Source: Triglochin maritima
Taxonomy: Eukaryota > Streptophyta > Magnoliopsida > Alismatales > Juncaginaceae
NCBI GenBank assembly: GCA_963682175.1
Contig: OY821786.1
Span: 29,906,501 to 29,970,500 of the forward strand
DNA: 64,000 nucleotides
Direction: 5' to 3'
Part shown: positions 1 through 11,576 of the stretch, one piece after another
How positions within the stretch are numbered: the stretch's first letter is position 1
Layout: every line of letters begins with the position of its first letter
The notes under the pieces: generated by a model
Told to the model about the DNA's origin: nothing
Seen by the model: only the letters and a program-made list of their open reading frames with translations
Databases searched by the model: none
Position numbers and translations under genes: made by a program

Positions 1-379
1 TACAGGTAGGATACAAAATGAAGCTAATTTATTCACATCGGAGAATCTAACTCCAGATGCCCATATCAAACTGGCATGGATTTCTTCTTTTTTATAATAA
101 TCAACGAACTGGCATAGATTTCTAAATGGAGATTGATGTGACCTCATAAATACATGTACCTCATATCCATCCCTGGCTTACAAAATCTAAGTTAATGGTG
201 AGTTGTCGAGTCATTTCATGGCATGAAAAAAAAACTCATCGTCTGCTTCATCCCCAGCATGATCCTTTCTTCCTCTGGGTGCAGAAACAGAATGTAGTAT
301 CATCAATATTTGAAATGACAACAAACATTTTAATTGAAACAATCGTACAAGAAAAAAAATTAGAGCAAGATACGAAGCA

Positions 380-3300
380 TCATACCAGAGATTTGGCAGC
401 CTCTTGACGGTCAATATAAGCAAGAAGTTCTTCTTGCCTCATTAGGGCTTCGTGGAGAGCCTACATAAATACCAAGGATCAGTTATTAAAACATGTATAA
501 GATGCAATTGCATTTTTAAAAATTCAAACATGCACTGCTAACAACAAATGAACCCATCTTCTTGATAAACTCTGTACATCACAAACAATCCAGAAAAATT
601 ACCCACAAAGAGCATGATAGATAAAAATGCGGTGAACATTTGAAAGAATTATTTACTTTTTTGGTTAAAATAAGCTCAGCTTCTAAGGCATCCACACGGC
701 GAACAGCCGCATTAAGAAGCTCCTCCTTGTCGTACGGCATCTTTGTTGGCCTACTCTGAAGCATGTCAACCTTTTCCTCCAACTCTACCAGTCTCTGCAA
801 AACTGTGGAAAGGATAGCTGCTTCTGAAAGCCCAGGAGCAGGTGAAGGTGGGCGGATTTCCTCGCACCCAGAGTTGAACGAAGGGTGTTCATAATCTTCC
901 TGGGCAGGTCTTTCCGGCAGCTGCCTGGTTACGTATGTTGTAACTGAAGACAAGCGTGAAAGGAGAGCAACAAAGAAAGCCATGACAACTGTTGTTGCTC
1001 GCATACGAAATCCTTCCGAAGATTTATTCATGGCAGTCAAACTAACTGGCCCTGCACATTGAACATTCATAATTCAGTTATATAGAAAGGATAGAGCTAT
1101 GTGAGATTAAGATGGTCAGCAAACAGGATAGATGCTTGACTCTCTTCTTTTAATAAGTGCAGGTTCCTAGGGAGAATCTTCAGGAACAACAAACTCAATA
1201 GATTCATGAATGATTACCACAGTGTCAAGGGAAGTGCTTCATAGAGGTATATACATAACTGATAATTCCATAGGGGCACTACTCAATCAAATGTGTCAAC
1301 AAATTAATTGTAAGAAAGAAGAACGTGGAGAGCTGACGGAGCATTAAGCAATAAAGCACCACCATGGTGTCATAGAAACCTAATTTCAAAGCTCGACAAT
1401 TGATGAATGCAGCAAGTTGATTTACTGGAAAAACTGGATGTGGTTTTTGAGCCTTCATTTTTCGTCCTTTAAAACAATACCATATAACATTAGAAAACAT
1501 GTAAATAAAGTAATTGCATAGTAGAGATGGTAGAAGTTAAGAGTATATGAACTATATTTCATTTGTTTGTATCGAATGTTCAAACAACTATCCATGTCTA
1601 GAGCTAATGAAATGTGCAGGAATATTAGGCTAGATAGTATAGTACAATTATTGATATAAATATTAATTGTCCTACGGTCTGCAGAAACAATGATATGCAT
1701 TGCTTTCCTTATACCAAAACATAAATGTAGTAAAACAAAGACAAATATGTGCATGGTGTTATAAATCAAACCATTGAATGAGAACTTTGAAACATCTTTC
1801 TTCCATCTGGAGTCAACAGCCTTATCAACCACTGGGACGCATGCATCATATTCCCTCGGGCTCACAGCTATTGTTCTTTGAACAAGTTTAGCCTGCATAC
1901 CATATAGCAAAAAAAATTGTACAAAAAAACTCAGTCCCTAAATATTTTATTACATCTAATCTTTGGGAGGAAAATTTACCTCTTCATGAACAGGTGTTAG
2001 TTGAGAAAGGCCAATGAAACTCCTTGCAGCTCTTGGAGAAGTAATATCTTCAGCTTCTGACCCAGATTCAGCAGTAGATGTATCACCACCCTTCATCTAT
2101 TTGATTGAAACGATAAATTAAAATGACGGAAATCTGGGCTTCAAAACTCAGTGGCTTATTAAGGACAAAGTTACAAAAACTATTAAAAATTACCATTGGA
2201 TATTGAGGCTTAGCATAAACAATGACTTTTCCATCGCTGTTAGACACAGTTACAATTTGCCTAGCGCACTGGGCTTCACCATTAAGAACCATCTGTAGAG
2301 ATGAGTTCAATTTATCAGGAATAAACATTTCTAATAGAAATACAGGTACCAGAAGGTGGCTCTAGATGATATTAAACCTTCAATATAGCTGGGTTAGTCC
2401 AGGGTCCTTTATCTGATTTGAGGCAACCTCCATGTTCAGCACAAGTGCAAGTGCCACCAAGGAACTCTGGCAATTCACTGTAGAAAGCACAGATTTATTG
2501 GAACATATTTCCTTCTCCAGAAAACACAGATTAACAAATAGATCATTTACCTTGGCTCAATTATCTCAAATAGCTTGCTGTGGTACTTGGTTCCTAGTAC
2601 CTGATGTAGGAAATGTTGGAGGTTAACAAAGTGTACTCTATATAGATCTAAAAACTTGTAACAGATGTACTTACTTGAATTTTTGTAACAGTTTTAGCAT
2701 CAATACAAGACTTCACAGTGCTCCACAGAAGCCTAAACCCAGGGCCGGCATTGATAATAAACATCCGGTGCAGTGTCTGCAGTAACAATGAAATTACATT
2801 AGAGTAGTCGGCCTTTGTAAATTTTTAGAACCAGCTCAGGACGTCTGCTTACTACACAAGTAAAATCATAAGTTTCAGATAACCACCTCAGGATAATTGT
2901 TGCTGTCAATCTTCTGCAACCGTGAAATTAATTCCCTCGCATTCTTGCTTAAATTTTTCAAACCCTAATAAAATACCAAAAGTAAAAGTAAATAAACATA
3001 GAATAAAGAGAAGAGTTTGATGCAGTATATTTATGTTTGAGAATATGTCAAAAGTAAGAGACATACCACTCCCTGAACATCCAGAATTGTTGTACTAGAA
3101 TCAATGTGTCTTTTTGCAGCAATTGAACAGGCTGGGAACTTTATGAGGAAACTTCTCTCAAACTCCTTGACATGGTACTTTACAAATCTATCCATAGTTG
3201 TTACTTTCATTAGCTGGTTAGGATCAACTTTCCCAAGCCTCTCAATATAGACAGGCCTGCCTTCCTTGTCAACACCATGAAAACCATGGGGATAATATTC

Positions 3301-5491
3301 CAAGACTTCATCAATTTCTTCATACTCAAAATCCTGGCAACAGTTTGGACAAACAGTTAGAACACAAGTATTTACCGAAGCATATTTGAAGTATGGAGTG
3401 GATACCATTATTAGCTAAAACCTGGACATTGCATAAAGCAAGCCCTTATCTTTAGGAAATTAAAATGATGCATTATCTCTTTCTATATAATATAATTAGT
3501 ATAACATAGAACAAAAAAAGTAAAATCTCTACACTAATCTCTCGCCACAACATGGGCCTAAACCCTAAACTTTGTGATAGTTGTCCATCTGTGTATTTAT
3601 GGGCGACAATATATGTTTGCAAGTTGATATTGGCTACCCTTACAGTGCCAAGGTCATTAGAAAGGAACTTGTATGTCAATGTCAATTTCACTGTATATAC
3701 ATAAAATAATGATTTGATAAGAGAACAAAATAATAGATAGAAACCTTGACAATAGCGTCGGTATGAAACTCCTTCCTCCATTGGAGCATTTCAGCCCACA
3801 TGTGTTTGGCTTTCTCAATATCAAACTTCCGTGCCTTCAAGAATCTGCAAAAAACCATGAAAGAGCATGTGATCAGAGAGCATGAAAGAAGTAGTTATAT
3901 AACATAAACAGAAGCAGAAGTCAGTAAAAGCATCAGAGCACATGAAATGCAAACAATGATGCCTCCATAAGGAATTTAATAGAAAAAAGGAGTTAACTCG
4001 ATTAGTACACTGAGATTGACAGGTGAAACAAATAGTCACTAAAGAAAGTGATTTGGATTATACGCCAAGAGGTAAAGAATACCTTAACATCATGTGATAA
4101 TCATCATGCACGGCAGGGAGCAATTCATCCATGATCAGTGACTGACGAAATGCATCGACGGCCTGTAGTTCCTCGATATCCCTGACATCCTCAATCGAAA
4201 CAGAGGCAACTTGACTGCCACTCTTCCTTCTCTTTTTCCTCAAAGAATGTCGGAATTTCGTCGAAGCATTGATCGCTTTCATCTTCAGTGACCCCATTCT
4301 TGTTCTTCTCTCGTCCTCAGAATTTTCAAAATCAGATTTCCTTTCCTTTTTCTCATCATGGGTGGAGATACCTTCAAAACCTGCAATAAGATCAGCTTGG
4401 TAAGTGCTTTCAAGAGTAGAATAATCATTAACCAAAATATGCAACTTGAAGATATAGCTAATTAAATATGTAATAAAAATATAACTATACTTCACTAAAT
4501 GTAGGTAAATCGCCTAATTTTTTACATTTTGCACCATCAGAGAAGAAAGCAGAAAATTAAGATTACATAGCTTAAAAATGCAACATTATCAAATAATAAA
4601 ACAAAGAATGTCTAAATGAACCAAAAGGAGTAAGCAAAACCTATAAAGAAGAGTACAAGTCATAAAAATATTTCTTGTCTTTTTTAATTGGAGTCATAAA
4701 AAAATTTCGATAAATCTAAAAATGTAAGCGAGATGGAAGAAACATTTTTTTATAAGTAGAGACATGATAGCGATCTTAAATCAGAATATTCAGCAAAATT
4801 AAGAAACTCATTTCCTAGTAACAATTTTTTAATCAATAAGACAAAACAAGTCAAACACCAATCTTTTTTCCATACAAATTAAAAACAACCACTAAGCTTA
4901 ACAAAGACCTACAGATAGCCAAAAAGAAATCATGAAACGCAAATATGAGAGCGAAAGCATAACAAAGAGCAAAGTAAAACCAATCTTTCCTAATAAAGAA
5001 AGGAAAGAAATAATACACTCAAAATAAAACATAAAAAACACAATAATTCCTCCCAAAAATCAATACAAACACAACAAAAGGCAAAGAAAATCCTAGAAAA
5101 ACGGCTCATATGATCTCCCAAGCCATCAAAAAAACAAATTCTCGCTAAAAGCCCCAAAAAGGCAACGTCCAGCGTCCAATCCCACAAAATCCCCATTATG
5201 AGAACACAAAGCTAACGAAAAATCTACCAAACTAACGAAAACCCCCAGAAAAGAACACAAAATCAAGACAAACTCACAAATAAAAAAAGCAAATCCAACA
5301 AAAGCCCAGCTAAATCGACCCGAAATTCAAAAAATCCACCAAAAACAACCAAAAAAACCTACATCATCTTAAATTTTAGGGCAAATCCCCACCAAATCTC
5401 CCCAAAAGCAAAAAAAAATCACCGAAGAAACCAAACAGTAGGACAACCCCAACTCACAAGGTCTGGCGAAGCGATCCAACGGTCCCGACAT
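380..5491 (-). CDS. SFH: SEC14-like phosphatidylinositol/phosphatidylcholine transfer protein (SFH family), 13 exons
   Basis: Exons on the minus strand: 5491-5458, 4380-4083, 3844-3745, 3333-3067, 2964-2887, 2776-2675, 2600-2551, 2477-2378, 2292-2194, 2096-1980, 1892-1772, 1051-657, 460-380. All introns are GT-AG and phases agree, giving 1842 nt (613 aa). The start [15 protein letters not shown] is the family N-terminus and is rebuilt only by splicing exon 1 to exon 2. A basic Lys/Arg stretch and the '[15 protein letters not shown]' block precede a CRAL-TRIO N-terminal domain (about residues 85-135) and the CRAL-TRIO lipid-binding domain (about 150-325, with [16 protein letters not shown] and ILDVQGVGLKN). 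The C-terminal part has a hydrophobic segment (about 465-485) and a coiled coil (about 520-585), as in plant SEC14-nodulin proteins. The family moves phosphatidylinositol and phosphatidylcholine between membranes and supports phosphoinositide signalling and polarised growth. Odd: the protein ends EAAKSLV, without the usual basic/aromatic tail, and the stop overlaps a possible GT donor, so a further 3' exon is possible. Confidence 0.93.
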
Positions 5492-5649
5492 CTCCTTCCC
5501 GTCCCCAATTCCCCTCACAGATCTCCCCCAAATCCCCACATCCAGAGCCCTAACCCGCCTCAATCGGTTCGGCTTGGCGACTAGAACGCGAATCCGGAGA
5601 CGATTTAGAGGAGGAGTTCGATCCGGTGCCGGATCGGGGGGAGGCGAGG

Positions 5650-5825
5650 CTAGGGTTTGGCGTCTCTTACGGCTTCAGCTCGAGCGAAAGGGAAAGAGAG
5701 AGAGAGGGAAAGAGAGAGGAGAGGAAATGGGAGAGGGAATGGAAACGTGGGGCTATTTATAGGACGCGCGGGTGTGGGGCCCGCGGTGGAGAGGTAGCCC
5801 AACGGCAACGGAAGGACGCCACGTG
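5650..5825 (-). promoter_or_regulatory. SFH promoter: TATA box, G-box and CT-rich leader
   Basis: On the minus strand a TATAAATA box lies at 5761-5754, about 265 bp upstream of the SFH start codon. A palindromic G-box (CACGTG within GCCACGTGGG) lies at 5820-5825, about 60 bp further upstream. Between the TATA box and the ATG is a CT-rich stretch (about 5725-5650), common in plant 5' leaders. Transcription probably starts near 5725. The G-box is a known target of bZIP and bHLH factors; whether it acts here is inference. Confidence 0.65.
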
Positions 5826-5961
5826 GGCAGTGGTTTGGGTCAAAATTGGATTGTCTCACTGTTGACTTGTACTGAAATGGGGGAGGGGAGGGAATGGAAA
5901 AACCGAAGGGGAGGGGGGGGGAGAATTTTGGTAAGCATGTGCGATTAGTATTAAATATCAA

Positions 5962-6913
5962 ATACTGTTACGAATCACAGTTCAAAACATATAAGTTTTT
6001 AAGTTTACAATCCATTATGGGTTTACTTATCCGGAGCGATGTGTAGGGTGGAACTACAAACAAACATATAGAAGTTCCTGATATCATTCATCACAAGAAA
6101 CATAATTCCTTTCTCGGATTATGCCTCAATTATTGATCTTATTCTCGAGCAAGGATTGAAAAAGAGAGGGATTGAATAGTTTTCCCAATTGTGCATCAAG
6201 AGAGTGCCTATTAAGGCTTTCGGAATACCTGATAACTCAATCACTTATTGTATGTCGTCTGTTGCTCAACCCTCACCAATACCTCCTTTCCAAGCTCATC
6301 AGTGTCTACCGAATAAAAACCCTAACGACCGTACTGAAAGCGAGCTAGAGGAGATTCACTGGGTTGTAATGGTTGAGAAGATGGAAGCTACAATAGCTCC
6401 ACGAGAGGCAACAACAATGGTGGAGGCAAATGAGCGCATCAAATACAAGCCACGAGCTTCCTGCCTCACGAGTCCACTGCATCCTTGGCTGATACTTAGG
6501 CTACTAGAGGATGTTTGTTATCGTGATTGTTGTATGTTGTTGATGTTTGTTGTCTCCTAACAATCTCAACGGTTGGTAAACCTTGACTACATATTATGTT
6601 TTTTGCTTGAGGTTTTGTAACCTTGACTAGTAGCACAACCGTGTTTATGGTTGGGCTTCATCTTTATTTGTGCAAATTAACAACTTTCAAAAAAAAACTT
6701 TGACTGGTATTAAAATTAAATTAATCTCACCCATTATCAAAAAAATGTTGACAGGAATTCAGAGAGTTTTACCTGCCTATTTGTCATGTTGTTATATATA
6801 TATAGAGAGGGAGAGAGAGAGAGGAAGGATAGAATGAGTCATGGGCTCACTTTTGTTTAAATGAGTCATCAATGATCTAACTGTTTATCTCAATCTGAAG
6901 GGTTGTAAGTCAT
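5962..6913. other. Intergenic stretch, no recognisable gene
   Basis: No gene is recognised. A 123-codon open frame (6189-6560, plus) has no family motif I can name and is probably chance or an old repeat remnant. A composite (TA)n(GA)n microsatellite lies at about 6793-6826. Confidence 0.5.
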
Positions 6914-7371
6914 TTACTTTAAGTGATGGTACTCCAGTAATTTTACAAGTCTCTCCAATTCATCTTCTTCTCCATTTTCATCTTTATCATGTAAAGAAAC
7001 CAAAACTTCTTGAATATGTGTGGTATTAAAATTGAAGGTTTTTTCCTTATTGTATTTTGCCTCTAATAATGACGGCTTTTCACTTCCTCTGATCTTAACT
7101 TTGTGACCGGAAAAAGGAAAACCTAATATAGCATCCACATCTTCACTGGAGAACTCTAAATCAACCTCACTAACACGAAATATGTTGACTTGAACATGCC
7201 TACTAAAGAGATCTTCTAACAACCATCTATTCACAATTAAATTAGGAATATGAAGAAGTTTCTCAAAAGGAGTCACCGAAATACCTTTCAAGTGTGCTTC
7301 AGTAGGCTTATACTTCTCTACAAATTCAATAAACTACTTCACATAACAACGATGGTACACACGATAGTCAA
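6914..7371 (-). pseudogene. Exon remnant of a plant mobile-domain-like protein
   Basis: The open frame on the minus strand (7291-6914) and its upstream extension to an apparent acceptor at about 7371 encode a block with FRVSEVDLEFSSEDVDAILGFPFSG. The pattern 'F.f...DV..iLGfP..G' resembles the N-terminal block of plant mobile-domain proteins and of Ulp1-protease-like proteins carried by Mutator-like elements. The upstream extension carries an in-frame stop. Sequence further upstream (about 7456-7600) has a possible donor and broken coding-like text. No catalytic domain is visible. Family assignment is by motif only. Confidence 0.4.
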
Positions 7372-8128
7372 CTGCAACCAACAATAAGAAATCAGATTTT
7401 ATTTAACTATAAAACCAAGAAATGCAAATGTATTTAAAGGATAGAACATCTTATACCTGCAACTTTAGAGTTGTGATCAATTGAACCATCACCCTTGTCA
7501 TTCCACTTCTCTTTTATTTTGCTTTGCAGGTTGCTTCTTTGTACACTTTTGTGTGGGCAAGGATTTTGCAACTTTTCTTCTTAGGTTTATCTACAATATC
7601 AATTTAACTTCGCAATTACAATACAAACTTAACAAATGTTTGGGGCTATAAATACAAACTTAACAAATGTTTACAAAAAATGGGGGTCATTAGACTTCGA
7701 TCAAGTGCCAGAATAAAATTTGAGTTTCTTGTAAGATTAAAATTAGCTAAAAGGATCTAATTAAGTGTAAAGCTATCCTCAGTTGTCCCATTTGGGCTAC
7801 TCGGCAACAACATTTGCATATGTAGTAATCGCCTCTTGGGTAAAAGAGAGGTAGGAAGTGATGGCAGAAAGATGGCTTGAGCAGCCTGTGATCTAGTTGT
7901 TGATTCAAATTATGTGAATTTGGCTTTTTTAATGCTACCTTCCGGCCCCAAGTTATCACTTGTCCTTTTCAAATTTCCTGTCATGTTGTTTTCGTATGTT
8001 GATCGATGATGACTCATGTACTTAATTTCATTTCATGGAAGTTCGAACAAGAGTTACTTTTGTTTCCATAGAGAATGATATAAATATGATTTGAGAAGAA
8101 GATGGGGTGTATGTTGATCTTTTAGTAT
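7372..8128. other. Intergenic stretch next to the copia insertion
   Basis: Apart from possible decayed exon text at about 7456-7600 linked to the mobile-domain remnant, I see no gene, repeat or regulatory site that I can support. Confidence 0.4.
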
Positions 8129-8766
8129 GATTTTGATGGATTTCGTGTCCCTATGTATGTATATATTTTAAAAAAATTAATACAACATACAAGATCGTTT
8201 TCATATTTTCAACAATTTCTATGTACATAATTTTGTGATTATTCTAATAACATGCAATCCTACATTTATTAAAATAAATCACAAAGGGAGAATCATACCT
8301 AAAGGTTCTCTAAAACCTTCTTGAACATTCGGAGTCGCGTTGCCTGTTGAATCGTCCACGGATTAGCCTTCGAGTGTTCACCAAACTCTAAACAAGATTA
8401 GAGAGAAATGAGCTATCCAATCAATCTCTAACAAGGTTTACAATCTATCTAATAACCCATCTTTAAGCTCCTGAGATTCTTCTCTCTAAAACTTAAATTT
8501 ACTAAGAGATTTTCGTGGTGATTAGGGAGAGATTAATGAGAGAAAGATTTTTGCATTAGTTGTTAAACAAGTATGAGTAGGGGTCCTTTTATAGTCTTCC
8601 AAAACATCCTTATCAAGAGCTATTATTTATCCATGATCTCTTGCTTATTCTCTCCTAAAATTAATCTCTAATTTCCAAATAATCACCCACAAAAAACGTT
8701 TTAATTAAATCTGGAATTAATCCACTCATGATTTAATTAATCTGTTAATAATTCAGGCAGAATCGT

Positions 8767-9140
8767 TCTTGTTCGGTAGACCGAGTATTATTCGGTCAAC
8801 CGAACCATTCGGTTATAACACGTGTTCGGTGCACCGTGCGCTAGACGGTCGACCGAATTTGTATGAGAAAAATTCCCTGGAAGAATTCGGAAGAACCACG
8901 TCTTTTACTCGGTCTACCGTTGACCCACCAAAATCGCTCCTGGGACATAGTCATCGGATGACCGGGTCACCTTCGGTCTACCGAAAATACTACTTCTCGG
9001 TTGACCGTGCACACTCGGTTAACCGAACCCGATTGTCCAGGCACTCTAGACAATTTCGGTCAACCAATTTCGTTTACTCGTTCCCTATTCGGTTAACCGA
9101 TCCGAAGATACCCCGGTCGACCGAACCATGAACGGTTCAC
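8767..9140. repeat. CGGT-NN-ACCG palindrome array in 3' LTR of element A
   Basis: Repeated 10-bp inverted-repeat motifs and close variants occur at irregular spacing: CGGTCGACCG, CGGTTAACCG, CGGTCTACCG, CGGTCAACCG and CGGTGCACCG. The constant part is the half-site CGGT/ACCG around two variable bases. The surrounding LTR is AT-rich, so the block is a local CpG cluster. It sits about 180-550 bp upstream of the LTR TATA box in element orientation. Confidence 0.85.
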
Positions 9141-9457
9141 CGTGTTTGACCCGATTTTACCTTTGTCAAATTTTGGATTTATTTCCAACAAAATTTGATC
9201 TTTTGGAGTTTTTAGCAAATTCACATCTTATATAATATATTATCATATGTAATATTAAATTATTACACCCCATAATATATATACCTCATATGAATTTATT
9301 ATGATTCTAATTATGTCAATTCTCATGACATATTGATTTTATTCATTCACCACGTGTCATATTTTCACATGAAACCCGACACATCATATGAACTTAAAAT
9401 CAACCTCTTGTTTCCTAGTTTTGTGGTGTGACCTATAGGAGGATCTAAGCCAAATTG

Positions 9458-10652
9458 GTAGCTGATGCATTGCATACATTGCATCATATGTCGTTCATTT
9501 AGATTAACTTTATATCAATAAATGCTGCTAAGGTATGTGTTTAGTCTTATTTACAGAATACATGGACCTGAATGCAAATTACCCATATCCCGAGCATAAA
9601 CGCGTTCAAAAGACTCATTTCTGTCATAAAGACCAAGTTCAAGATTATCGGGGTTCAAATTGAAGTTCATCCAAGCATAAAAGCATTCAAAGACCTAATT
9701 ACAAAAATGCCAAGGACTTAAGCACAAAAAGGCCAGGGACTTAATTGCAAAAAGCTGAGGACCCGACTACAAAATACGAGTACCAAAATATTATTTTGGA
9801 GAAAAATCAATTTGGATCTCCAAATATATGAAGAAATTAATTCGGAGCTCAAAAGAAAGGAAAGAAATCAATCCGGACACGCAAAGGACAGCTAAATCAT
9901 ACCATAAACACACATGAAAAATCCGGATTGATTCTGAGCCAGAAAGGCGGCGATTCCGCCGTACCTCATGTACAACATGCGGCGGAAACATCGCATAGTC
10001 ATCGATCCGTGCCCCCTGATTTCTTCCAGTCGTGTCATAACACGTGTCCTTGCCTTATTCATAATTGGGTCCCTTTTATCGGCTATAAATAGCCCCGAGA
10101 TTATGTTGTAAAAAATTGCCTTATTCCATTCTTTAGCAATAAAATTATGTTGGTTTATTTCGTGTTTTTAGTTTTCTTTTGTAGTTTCTCTAGGACCCCT
10201 TCTCCTTCCCTCCATCCATGAGTTTCTAACTCTCTCCAAAGGGTGGGGGTGACGGATTTAGGGTGACGAGAAGAAGAATGATGTTATTATTTTAATTTCG
10301 TGTTAATATATTTTGATTACTTGAGTTTATGTTAAGTCATTTATCATGTAATGCTTTATAACTAATGTGATTTATTATAAGTTTCAGATTTCTCTAAACA
10401 AAACTCGATATATAAACCCCCACCCGCTGGACTCTCATCCATAGTTGCTTTATTCTTAGTTTGTTTTTGTTGTTCTTGCTTTAGAAAATTAAAAATCCAA
10501 AATCTCAAACCAACCTTTTTTCTCTCTCTTTCTTTCCTTAATTGAAAATCACAAAAATAACAATATCTCTCCCTCCTTGTGTTCGACCCGTACTTGCCAC
10601 ATATTCATTGACGCCGTGCACTTGCGGTATAAATAAAATTCACATCAGTAGC
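9458..10652 (+). mobile_element. Solo LTR, Athila-like gypsy, nested in copia element A
   Basis: The insertion 9463-10647 (1185 bp) begins TGATGCATTG and ends CACATCA and is flanked by GTAGC on both sides (9458-9462, 10648-10652). The homologous 5' LTR of the host copia has one GTAGC here and no insertion, which proves the boundaries. A TATAAATA box lies at 10084-10091. The style of both ends (TGAT... and GTGCACTT...ATCA) matches the Athila-like LTR at 37457-39028. No internal coding region remains, so it is a solo LTR left by LTR-LTR recombination. Confidence 0.92.
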
Positions 10653-11495
10653 GATATTAAACACTTAATATCTCAAACTATAAGTGGTATCTAGCTACAC
10701 ATTATAGTCACCCAATTAGCATAAATGTCTTTGTTCCACCCGAACCAAAACACGATCCATTTAGTGATGTAAGTGCACCACTTGTGTCCGTCCCTTGCCT
10801 CATGATATTAAGAATATATACAAAGTAGAAATGTGTCATCTTTGTATTATATTCATTTCTTGATCTCTCTAAGCTAATTATAACTATGTAACTTAACACA
10901 AGTTACATTGTGCACATTATAATTTTGCTTTATCAAGAGGCCCACTAATATCATCACTCAATTAAGAGGGGTAATGATAATCGTTTGACTAGCTATCTTT
11001 TCCAGCACAAGCCATGCTCAACCAACTATTGCCTTTATCACTATACTCATTGATAGCTTTTGACAATAATCAAATTAAGCACTTCTTGAGTGAAAAGATA
11101 TAAGTCTCATATCTTAGGATCCAAGACACAGTAAAACATTAATGACACGAAACACAATTCCATAATGTTTTACTTGTTAGGTCTATTCAATATATAAAAG
11201 TAATCTTTTCTCTTTTATATACTCGTGTTGTCAATTATTTGTAGAGCTGCAACAATCGATGACCAACACGACAACCTTATCTCGGTAATTAATGTTCCAT
11301 GTAAATTACCATCATTGTGAATAACTTTTGATTTATGTAAACCATTATCTTTTAGAGCTCTACGGTTAAGGATCAAGCGCATTTTCCTTAACACTTCCAA
11401 AAGACGAATACCATAATCAAGGAACAAAATATTTTCACATTCAATTCATAATAATTGATATATAAAAGTAAAACTTTCAGAATACATTCCCTTCA

Positions 11496-11507
11496 ATCTC
11501 CCACTTG
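11496..11507 (-). other. Polypurine tract of copia element A
   Basis: The minus strand reads CAAGTGGGAGAT immediately before the 3' LTR start (TGAAGG). This is the plus-strand primer position for reverse transcription. The same motif precedes the 3' LTR of the second copia element at 62506-62518. Confidence 0.85.
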
Positions 11508-11576
11508 TTATCAAAGTTTTCTCTCACATACATTCTCAATGTATAGAACAATAATAACTAGGGTAACCCTCTTTAA

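Larger units (their letters stand above)
8134..11495 (-). repeat. 3' LTR of copia element A, enlarged by a nested solo LTR
   Basis: It matches the 5' LTR (17175-19344) along its length except for the insertion at 9463-10647 and scattered substitutions. Without the insertion and its duplicated target it is about 2.17 kb. A TATA box on the minus strand lies at 8593-8587 (CTATAAAAGG context), and the CGGTNNACCG array at 8767-9140 is just upstream of it in element orientation. Confidence 0.93.

Noticed and set aside
4990..5196. 68-codon hydrophobic minus-strand frame
   Set aside because: It lies within SFH intron 1 and has no match to the spliced protein.
5574..5961. Several open frames upstream of SFH on both strands
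   Set aside because: GA/CT-rich promoter and leader DNA gives low-complexity frames; no family motif and no splice support.
8769..9131. 120-codon frame repeated at 17861-18163
   Set aside because: It is the palindrome array of the copia LTR translated; repetition follows from the LTR pair.
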